Positions 7,105 to 12,798 of a DNA stretch of 22,075 nt are shown piece after piece (the stretch's first letter is position 1; each line of letters begins with the position of its first letter). The position numbers and the translations under genes were made by a program. Under the pieces are notes generated by a model that had not been told where the DNA came from, made no database searches, and was given only the letters and a program-made list of their open reading frames with translations. Source of the DNA: a virus. The stretch covers positions 1-22,075 of IMG/VR virus record IMGVR_UViG_3300032053_003791; one strand, given 5' to 3'.

Positions 7105-8457
7105 ATGACTAGTAGACGCAGCGAAATATTTGATAGTTATGTAAAAATTGCTCTGGAAAAGGATTTTGATAAAGATGCAGATGACATTAAATCAAAATTA
7201 GAAAAAAATCCTCGCGCAGATTCTCATTCCATTTCTGATATTGAAGCTTTATATGGCGTTAAACCAAATACTCCAAAAGATATGGAATATAAACATAACA
7301 TTATGGAAGACGCTCATCCTAAGCCAATGGTTATTTCTCCAGCTTATGATAAAATTAATGGATTAGTTGAAAATAATATTGAACGTCAAAATATTATGAT
7401 TAATATTGTTAATAAAGTTCCAAATGGACATTTAACAGGTCATAAATATGCTCAACACGACTTATTATTATCATTAGTTAGAGTTGCTAATGATATGGAT
7501 AATAATGATGCAGAAGAATTAAGAAAATTAGCTGATGTTTGTGCTGAACAATTAACAAATTCAAAAAAAAAAGTAATTATTAAGGACGCCTTCGCGCCTT
7601 TAGCTTTTATTGGCATTGGTCTTGGAGTAAAGGCTTTGGCTGGAATTACTGCGGGAATAATTGGAACTATTTGGGTACAACAACATTGGCCAGCATTTTC
7701 AGAAGGATTTGAAACGGGTTATAAAAATCTTCAAGATCAACTTAATGATTTTATAAAATCAAATACTAATTGGGGCGTTGGTGCCCAATATAAAGAAAGT
7801 TTTTTGAAAGAAATTTCAACAATACAAGGTGAACTTTCTAATTTTTACAATCAATATAAAGCAATCGAAGCATATATTGTAAAAATTGATAAACCATCAG
7901 GAGATAAAGAATTATTAGAATATGCTCAAACTGACAAGGGCAAACAAGATGCTCAAGCTTTTGAACAACTAAAACAAGCAGCATTATCTATAAGTGAAAA
8001 ATTAACTGATTTATCATCTAGATTTAAAGATGAAAATTATAAGCTTCGTCAAATTCAAGAAAAAGGATTTATTACTAAATTAATTGATAAAACTCAAGTA
8101 TTGCATGGCGGAAAAGGTTTATTTACAGACGATTTTGATGATGTTCGCGATGCTATAGTCTCTTTTGAAGAAGGTGTTAAAAGTTTAGTTGGCATTGTTA
8201 ATGGTGGCGAAAGAGTTAAAGAAAAAGCAGAAACAAAAGCAACCTCTATGCTTGATAAAATGAAATCTGCATTTACTGGAGCTAAAGATAAAGCTTCAGA
8301 AATAGTTAGTGGGGCTTCTGGTAAAGCTTCTGAAATGGTTGGTGATAAAACTCCAGATAATAAACCAACCAATAAACCCACGAAAAAACCATTTAATCCA
8401 TCAAGTGATCTTGATGAATTACAAAAACAATTAAATAAAGCAATGCAAGTTAGATAA
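7105..8457 (+). CDS. Unknown phage protein with a central hydrophobic segment; paralogue of the 1980 gene
   Basis: A 450-residue protein. I choose ATG at 7105 over the in-frame TTG at 7093, because TTG has no ribosome site and would begin inside TTGGAT, which can serve the ATG. The N-terminal half (about 1-155) carries EALYGVKP, the motif EDAHPKP, and NIVNKVPNGHLTGHK, paralleling the 1980 product. A hydrophobic Gly/Ala/Ile-rich stretch at about 162-191 (FAPLAFIGIGLGVKALAGIT) could be a membrane helix pair. The following region is helical and probably coiled coil. The last 80 residues are a repetitive Lys/Ala/Ser segment (KDKASEIVSGASGKASEMVG) and a Lys/Pro/Thr linker. It is probably a virion protein; a role in the host envelope during DNA delivery is a hypothesis. 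Confidence 0.78.
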   Translation: MTSRRSEIFDSYVKIALEKDFDKDADDIKSKLEKNPRADSHSISDIEALYGVKPNTPKDMEYKHNIMEDAHPKPMVISPAYDKINGLVENNIERQNIMINIVNKVPNGHLTGHKYAQHDLLLSLVRVANDMDNNDAEELRKLADVCAEQLTNSKKKVIIKDAFAPLAFIGIGLGVKALAGITAGIIGTIWVQQHWPAFSEGFETGYKNLQDQLNDFIKSNTNWGVGAQYKESFLKEISTIQGELSNFYNQYKAIEAYIVKIDKPSGDKELLEYAQTDKGKQDAQAFEQLKQAALSISEKLTDLSSRFKDENYKLRQIQEKGFITKLIDKTQVLHGGKGLFTDDFDDVRDAIVSFEEGVKSLVGIVNGGERVKEKAETKATSMLDKMKSAFTGAKDKASEIVSGASGKASEMVGDKTPDNKPTNKPTKKPFNPSSDLDELQKQLNKAMQVR

Positions 8458-8472
8458 TTATTAAAAAATTTT

Positions 8473-8480
8473 TATAAATC
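8473..8480 (+). promoter_or_regulatory. Possible late-type promoter box TATAAATC
   Basis: TATAAATC lies in the gap before the gene at 8574, about 100 bases upstream of its ATG. It matches seven of eight positions of the T4 late box. AT-rich DNA makes chance matches likely. Confidence 0.3.
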
Positions 8481-8512
8481 TAGTAATAATAATATATTAT
8501 ATTAGATTTTGA

Positions 8513-8548
8513 TAAGACCCAAGACGTAAGACCACCGCTTTTTAGCGG
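8513..8548 (+). promoter_or_regulatory. Three 7-base tandem repeats followed by a small hairpin in the 8574 leader
   Basis: TAAGACC, CAAGACG and TAAGACC stand head to tail at 8513-8519, 8520-8526 and 8527-8533. A hairpin follows immediately: CCGCT (8535-8539), loop TTTT, AGCGG (8544-8548). The hairpin is not followed by a T-run, so it is unlikely to be a terminator. It lies in the likely 5' untranslated region, 15 bases upstream of the ribosome site AGGA (8563-8566). It may protect the mRNA or bind a regulator; that is inferred. Confidence 0.4.
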
Positions 8549-8573
8549 ATTATATAGATTATAGGAAAATAAC

Positions 8574-9251
8574 ATGGCATTAAAATTACTTCAGCCCGGC
8601 GTGCAACCCCTTGGGCAATTTGACGGATATGATTCAGAAGTATTAACTCTTTTAGGCGGTGAAGTTGTAACTTTCACCTCAGTTCCAGTAGCAGGAACTG
8701 ATAAGGCAGCATCAGACGCATTTGACGGATACGTCAATACAAGCGGTGTTGCAAGACGCCCAGTAGTTACAAAAACCCTTACCTCTGGTAAGCGTCCATT
8801 AATGTTAGCTGATGAAGGAACCTCTGGTTACGGTACATTGTTTGGTACAGTAGTTGGTGGAACTGTTGGACAAGTTGCAACTGGTGGAACAGTATTAGGA
8901 CCACACACAGCAACTGGTTCTGGTAAAGTTACTTGCTGGGATAAACCAGGTCTTTACGCAGTATCCTTAGATGCATGTGATTTAACTGTCTCTACAGGTC
9001 TTCAACCAACCAACACCACTCTTGATGCAGGCTCTGCTCTTTATGCAACCTCTGCTGGCTTGTTAACTCCGAACTCAGCATTGTCATTCCAAGCTGGTAT
9101 CGTAGTTGGTCGCTTCATCGAATTCACCACAAATGGTGCATTAGTAAATACCCCAAACAAGTTAGTTCAAGCACTTAACAGCCCATCAGGCTCAGTAGCT
9201 CTTGCACAAAGCTTTGCCTTTGCCGTGTTTAGCTTCAATCAAGTTAACTAA
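8574..9251 (+). CDS. Probable head decoration or other abundant virion protein
   Basis: A 225-residue, Gly/Thr/Val/Ala-rich and apparently all-beta protein directly upstream of the major capsid gene. It starts MALKLLQPGVQPLGQF, like the 282 gene product, and contains LYATSAGLLTPN followed by AGIVVGRFIEF near the C-terminus, an arrangement often seen in capsid decoration or similar surface proteins. The codon choice is richer in C-ending codons (TTC, AAC, CGC, ACC) than in the neighbouring unknown genes, which suggests high expression. It has a good ribosome site (AGGA, eight bases upstream of the ATG), a structured leader, and a strong terminator after it, so it is probably its own transcription unit. 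Other abundant structural roles, such as a tail protein, cannot be excluded. Confidence 0.78.
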   Translation: MALKLLQPGVQPLGQFDGYDSEVLTLLGGEVVTFTSVPVAGTDKAASDAFDGYVNTSGVARRPVVTKTLTSGKRPLMLADEGTSGYGTLFGTVVGGTVGQVATGGTVLGPHTATGSGKVTCWDKPGLYAVSLDACDLTVSTGLQPTNTTLDAGSALYATSAGLLTPNSALSFQAGIVVGRFIEFTTNGALVNTPNKLVQALNSPSGSVALAQSFAFAVFSFNQVN

Positions 9252-9274
9252 TAACATATAGTTAAAAGAATCAT

Positions 9275-9314
9275 ATAATGCCGACAGTAGAAATACTGTC
9301 GGCATTATGCTTTT
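9275..9314 (+). terminator. Strong intrinsic terminator after the 8574 gene
   Basis: A perfect 15-base-pair stem (left arm 9275-9289, right arm 9294-9308) with core ATGCCGACAGTA, closed by the stable tetraloop GAAA, followed by GC and TTTT (9311-9314). It lies 24 bases after the stop codon at 9251. Confidence 0.88.
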
Positions 9315-9460
9315 GTAAATATAAATTTTGAAAATATTTTCATTTAATAATAACTTTTTTATAAAAACAGGTAATAATTAAATATATCTCTTACAAGACA
9401 TTATATTTGATGTCAAATAAAGCTGATAAGATCGGCAAATAATTCTTAGGAGATAATTAT
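9315..9460 (+). promoter_or_regulatory. Leader and probable promoter region of the major capsid gene
   Basis: This gap of about 146 bases holds no gene. It contains TATAAATT at 9320-9327, an inverted repeat GACAT (9397-9401) and ATGTC (9410-9414) around an AT-rich loop, and a strong ribosome site TTAGGAG at 9446-9452 spaced eight bases from the ATG at 9461. Since a terminator precedes it, the capsid gene needs its own promoter here; the exact site is uncertain. Confidence 0.45.
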
Positions 9461-10474
9461 ATGAATATGTTTAATAATCAAGGACAAGTAAATGCAAGCT
9501 CTTTAAAAGACGCTTTAACTACGCTTGTGAAGTACGCTTCGATCCTCGAAGATAACCAACCATCTAATATGGGATTAGCTGGACAACCTTCTCTTTCAGA
9601 TGATAAGAGGGATGAATTAATTGCCAGAGCAATTACCACACAAGAAGGTAAAATTGCTTTAGCTCAAGCAATGGCAAACCCAATTCGTAGAAACTTAGAT
9701 TACCACGGTATTGCCCGTAGAGCCTTAGTGGTTGATCCTCTTCCACAAGGTGCAATGCCAACATATGATAGAGATATCGATGTTGCCGCTGTAGTTATTT
9801 CAAGCAACGGCTCTGGTCCAGAATCAAGAGTATTCGGTGACAGAGTAGTTGTTCCTGAATTCGAAATTTTTGCAAACCCAACTGTAAGAATTGCAGAAGT
9901 CAAACGTCGTAGATTTAACGTAATTGACAGAGCGGTTCAAAAAGCTCGTCAAGAAATTATGGCACAAGAAGACGCAAACGTTTTCGCAGCCATCGATGCA
10001 GCTGCGACAGTTGAAAATACTGCTCAAGATATTGCAGATGCAGGCTTGTTAAAGAGAGATTTAGTAGAAATTAAGCAACAAATTGATCGTTGGGACTTAG
10101 TAACAACCAAGTATTTCATGAATATCAATGAATTTACTGATATTTTGAAGTGGGGTGCTGGTGGTGGACAAGGTGTTGGTGGGGGTGAATTCGATCCCGT
10201 TACAATGCGCGAAGTTCTTCAAACAGGTCTTTATGCTCACATTTGGGGCGCGGACATTATGGTATCTAAGATCGTTCCACCAGGAACTGTTTATGGATGC
10301 TCTGATCCAGAATTCGTTGGTGTTATGCCAGTTCGTCAAGACATCGAAGTATTACCAGCAGATGAACCAAAACAACTTAAATTAGGTTGGGTTGTATCAG
10401 AAATCATAGGCATCGCAATAGTTAACCCACGCGGCGTAGCCTTGGGCAGGAAAAGCGTTGTAATTGGAGCCTAA
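9461..10474 (+). CDS. Major capsid protein (HK97 fold)
   Basis: Forms the icosahedral shell of the virion. The protein has 337 residues, a usual length for an HK97-type capsid protein. The stretch NPIRRNLDYHGIARR (73-87) followed by PLPQGAMPTYDRDID (93-107) is of a type I know from major capsid proteins of large tailed phages. The later pattern also fits the fold: a long charged helix (RAVQKARQEIMAQEDANVFA), an alternating middle part, and a C-terminal beta-rich part ending VVNPRGVALGRKSVVIG-like. The first 60 residues are polar and helical and could include a cleavable delta-like domain, but no cleavage site can be shown. Codon use is the most C-rich in the window, and it is flanked by its own leader and a strong terminator, fitting a very abundant product. 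A second ATG at 9467 is possible but too far from the ribosome site. Confidence 0.88.
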   Translation: MNMFNNQGQVNASSLKDALTTLVKYASILEDNQPSNMGLAGQPSLSDDKRDELIARAITTQEGKIALAQAMANPIRRNLDYHGIARRALVVDPLPQGAMPTYDRDIDVAAVVISSNGSGPESRVFGDRVVVPEFEIFANPTVRIAEVKRRRFNVIDRAVQKARQEIMAQEDANVFAAIDAAATVENTAQDIADAGLLKRDLVEIKQQIDRWDLVTTKYFMNINEFTDILKWGAGGGQGVGGGEFDPVTMREVLQTGLYAHIWGADIMVSKIVPPGTVYGCSDPEFVGVMPVRQDIEVLPADEPKQLKLGWVVSEIIGIAIVNPRGVALGRKSVVIGA

Positions 10475-10503
10475 TAAATAGTTAGGTTACAATAAAAATA
10501 ACT

Positions 10504-10541
10504 GAAAAGGCACTGTGAAAACGGTGCCTTTTCTATTTTTT
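10504..10541 (+). terminator. Intrinsic terminator after the major capsid gene
   Basis: GAAAAGGCAC (10504-10513) pairs with GTGCCTTTTC (10524-10533); two further pairs close the loop. A T-rich tract (TATTTTTT, 10534-10541) follows on the plus strand. The A-run on the left arm means it could also work on the minus strand, where the open frame described next ends. Confidence 0.88.
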
Positions 10542-10682
10542 GTAGTATCGTTTTTGATAGTCTTGTGTTCCAGATAAAATTAGTTTATCAGTCTCTATAT
10601 TTTTATCAATCAATTTTAAATATAGTCCATATTTCCTATTTAAATAGATAGTGGCGTCTTTATAAAATTTAAAGCTTATAAA
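10533..10682 (-). pseudogene. Possible remnant of a small minus-strand gene without a start codon
   Basis: On the minus strand a frame is open for 49 codons, from just after an in-frame TGA (10683-10685) to a TAG (10533-10535). It reads as plausible protein (KDATIYLNRKYGLYLKLIDK then ending SGTQDYQKRYYKK) with unbiased codon use, but no ATG, GTG or TTG occurs before residue 27, and no ribosome site is visible. The stop falls inside the terminator of the capsid gene, which could serve both strands. It may be the degraded tail of a lost gene, a gene with a non-standard start, or chance. I recognise no family. Confidence 0.25.
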
Positions 10683-10763
10683 TCAAAATGATTTGTAAGT
10701 TATTGATTTTATTGAAAAAATTTAGCTACTAATAATAGGATATGTAACCTCAACCGAGGTAAT
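10542..10763 (+). promoter_or_regulatory. Gap before the lysozyme-like gene with promoter-like box
   Basis: No plus-strand gene is seen in these 222 bases. TATAAATC at 10677-10684, 80 bases before the ATG, resembles the boxes before 8574 and 9461. The rest is AT-rich, with the minus-strand open frame noted separately. Confidence 0.3.
10747..10760 (+). promoter_or_regulatory. Hairpin covering the ribosome binding site of the lysozyme-like gene
   Basis: ACCTC (10747-10751) and GAGGT (10756-10760) are perfect complements around the loop AACC. The right arm is the ribosome binding site itself, three bases before the ATG at 10764. Formed in the mRNA, the hairpin would hide the site and lower translation. 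The phage T4 lysozyme gene is known to have a comparable arrangement in its early transcripts. Confidence 0.5.
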
Positions 10764-11336
10764 ATGACAAAAATACTCATAGTAATTTTAATGCAAATAT
10801 TATTAAGTTCAGCACCAATAAAAATCAGCCCATATCTTTCAGGAGAAGAACAAGAAGCAATATTACAATCAGAAACTCAACGCTATCAAGAAATTTCAGA
10901 AGCAATTGTTAGGGTTGCTCAAAATACAAAACAATTAGAAAGCAATACAGAGTTCGATATAATTAAAAAAATTGCATTATTATCAGCAATTGCAGTAACT
11001 GAATCTGGTTTAAATAAAGACATTCAATTAGGTAAAAGGCGTGGAGATTGGGGTCGTTCAGTTTGCTTAATGCAAATGAATATAGGAAAAGGTAAAACTC
11101 CTGAAGGTTGGACAGCAGAAGATTTAGTAACTGATTTAGATAAATGCCTAACAACTGGTTTAAGAGCCGCAAAACAGTCACTAGGAGGCTGTAGTAATTT
11201 AAAAAATTATATAGATAGATTGGGTGGCTATACAACTGGTAAATGTTTGGATAATGAACCTGAATCAAGAAAAAAAATGAATTTAATGTTTTATTACTAT
11301 TCAAAATTGTTATATCAGATGAAAAAGCAAAAATAA
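10764..11336 (+). CDS. Secreted lysozyme/lytic-transglycosylase-like protein
   Basis: Probably cleaves cell-wall glycan chains. The 190-residue protein has an N-terminal signal sequence (hydrophobic stretch TKILIVILMQILLSS, likely cleaved near residue 17) and then a helical domain. The catalytic glutamate is most likely Glu80 in AVTESGLNKD, followed by RRGDWGRSVCLMQMNIGKGK (92-111), the usual ES(G/R)...GRS.CLMQ(I/M)N signature I know from lysozyme-like phage proteins. Cysteines at about 101, 130, 144 and 161 may form disulfides, which suits an extracytoplasmic enzyme. The ORF ends at TAA 11336. It could be the lysis enzyme (secreted through the host Sec pathway) or a tail-associated cell-wall enzyme; the signal peptide favours lysis. 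No holin is visible next to it. Confidence 0.8.
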   Translation: MTKILIVILMQILLSSAPIKISPYLSGEEQEAILQSETQRYQEISEAIVRVAQNTKQLESNTEFDIIKKIALLSAIAVTESGLNKDIQLGKRRGDWGRSVCLMQMNIGKGKTPEGWTAEDLVTDLDKCLTTGLRAAKQSLGGCSNLKNYIDRLGGYTTGKCLDNEPESRKKMNLMFYYYSKLLYQMKKQK

Positions 11337-11366
11337 CTCACGCAATAATGGTGCATATTATATGAA

Positions 11367-12122
11367 ATGAAAAATCTTGATTTAGATGATGTTTTAGACA
11401 TTTATAAAACAATAAATGTAAGTAAAAAATCTTTTGCTGCTCGTAAAACTGCATTTTTATTGCGTAAAAATGGCATAGAATTAAAACATTCTAATGAAAT
11501 GATCAAAAATGCATTTGATACTAGAAGGATAGATCAAGAAACCGAATATAATCCTAGAAGAGGATTACAAAATTATAGTAGGAGTGATTCTTTTTTGTCT
11601 GCGTCAATGGGAGATAAATTAAAAAAACTAGCTATCTTACGAGATGTTTTATTGGAGTTAAAAGATAAATTTGGTAAAGAGCCGGAATGGCAAGATAGTT
11701 ATTCTAGAATTTTATTATCTACTTTAGATAAAACATTAAGAATAAACGAAGAAGATGGTGATTTTACAGATAGTCAACCTGGTGTAGGTAATGTTGATTA
11801 TGTTGAACAATTATTACATATGAGATATCGTTTAAGTTTTGATGATTTAGGTAGACTTGATCAACAAGTTATTAAACAAGCTATTCTTAATAAAGATGAA
11901 GAATTACTTTATAAAGATTTAAGTAAAGTTATTGGTTTGAAAAAATCTAATAAAGAAAATGATAATATTAAAACTGGTTTAGAATCACAAGCCCCAATTA
12001 CTAGAAATGAAATATCTACACAAAGTTATGAAGATTTAATTAGTAAAGTGTTTGCTGGTGGAACAACAGTTACTAAAGAAAAAAATGATGGCAAAACAAT
12101 TTCAATTACAATTAATTTGTAA
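11367..12122 (+). CDS. Unknown helical phage protein
   Basis: A 251-residue charged, mainly helical protein without signal peptide, membrane segment or known motif. The first part (LDLDDVLDIYKTINVSKKSF) is basic; the middle has a long helix (KLKKLAILRDVLLELKDKFG); the C-terminal 60 residues are polar and probably flexible, ending in TISITINL. The ATG lacks a clear ribosome site; TGCATATTATAT directly upstream resembles the TGCATAATAT element before 1980 and 7105. It lies between the cell-wall enzyme and a tail-type protein, so a tail or baseplate role is possible but not shown. Confidence 0.72.
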   Translation: MKNLDLDDVLDIYKTINVSKKSFAARKTAFLLRKNGIELKHSNEMIKNAFDTRRIDQETEYNPRRGLQNYSRSDSFLSASMGDKLKKLAILRDVLLELKDKFGKEPEWQDSYSRILLSTLDKTLRINEEDGDFTDSQPGVGNVDYVEQLLHMRYRLSFDDLGRLDQQVIKQAILNKDEELLYKDLSKVIGLKKSNKENDNIKTGLESQAPITRNEISTQSYEDLISKVFAGGTTVTKEKNDGKTISITINL

Positions 12123-12146
12123 TTTTATTACAAGAGAAATTTAATT

Positions 12147-12743
12147 ATGGATATATTTGCACCTTACTTAAAAAAAAATGGAGTTTTTATTGTTAAAAAT
12201 ATTACCCCAGATAGAAATAAAATAATTAAAATATTTCATTATCCAATTTTATTTAATGAAACTAGAGATTTATTACAAATTCCAGGCGTAGCAGAAAGTG
12301 ATATAAGGGCTAGCCTTTTAAAAGGTGAAATTAGACATAAAATTTTAGCAAAAGATATTGTGGTAATTGATAGCGATATTGATTTATTACAATTTAATTC
12401 AGATCAAAAGCAATTTTTATCAAATGCTGGCATTATTAAAGGATTACAAGTTGATTATACAAATATGAATGTTTTAAGAAAAGAAGATATTCAATTAATA
12501 GGCATTGTTAATGATGTAAATACAATTTTTACTGTTCCTTTTGCTCCATTTATACAAAACTCTACATATAAAATAATTGTATATAAAAACGGTGTTAAAC
12601 AGGTTATGGCAGATGATTTTTTTATCGCTGAATCTGGTGGAGTTGGATCAGGATATGATACTGTTATTTTTGTTGTGCCGCCTACAACTGTTCCCGCTCC
12701 AGATGATATAATGACAGCAGATTATTATATAAGCAATTTATGA
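12147..12743 (+). CDS. Probable tail/baseplate or fibre-attachment protein
   Basis: A 198-residue protein directly upstream of the fibre genes. The N-terminal half (GVFIVKNITPDRNKIIKIFH; DIRASLLKGEIRHKILAKDI) reads as a small alpha/beta domain. The C-terminal part (about 118-198) has the pattern of a beta domain frequent in phage tail and baseplate proteins: IFTVPFAPF..., IIVYKNGVKQ, DFFIAESGGVGSGYDTVIFV, then DDIMTADYYISNL. In such proteins the motif VYxNGVxQ...DY...G...I.F...P...D.l.aDY is typical. This suggests a connector or adaptor for the fibres that follow. The ribosome site is AAGAG about eight bases before the ATG. The stop is TGA. Confidence 0.75.
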   Translation: MDIFAPYLKKNGVFIVKNITPDRNKIIKIFHYPILFNETRDLLQIPGVAESDIRASLLKGEIRHKILAKDIVVIDSDIDLLQFNSDQKQFLSNAGIIKGLQVDYTNMNVLRKEDIQLIGIVNDVNTIFTVPFAPFIQNSTYKIIVYKNGVKQVMADDFFIAESGGVGSGYDTVIFVVPPTTVPAPDDIMTADYYISNL

Positions 12744-12750
12744 GATAATA

Positions 12751-12798
12751 ATGAGTAAATATAAAATTGCTAAAAATATAGGACTAAATATTGAGTAA
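12751..12798 (+). CDS. Possible 15-residue leader peptide overlapping the start of the first fibre gene
   Basis: ATG at 12751 opens a frame encoding [15 protein letters not shown], ending in TAA at 12796-12798, seven bases beyond the TTG start of the fibre gene. It has a weak ribosome site (GAGA). It may couple translation to the fibre gene. Alternatively it is the true N-terminus of the fibre protein, joined by a +1 shift at GAG-TAA-G, which would give ...[16 protein letters not shown]. It may also be chance. Confidence 0.3.
   Translation: MSKYKIAKNIGLNIE

Noticed and set aside
8535-8548. Hairpin considered as the terminator of the five-gene block
   Set aside because: The stem is only five base pairs and is followed by GATTATATAG, not a T-run; it is kept only as a leader hairpin.
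9391-9432. Sigma70-type promoter (TTGATG with TAAGAT) before the capsid gene
   Set aside because: The spacing between the boxes is only 14 bases, too short for a normal sigma70 promoter.
9700-10385. Several open frames overlapping the major capsid gene on both strands
   Set aside because: The capsid frame has strong family and codon-use support; the others have no starts with ribosome sites.
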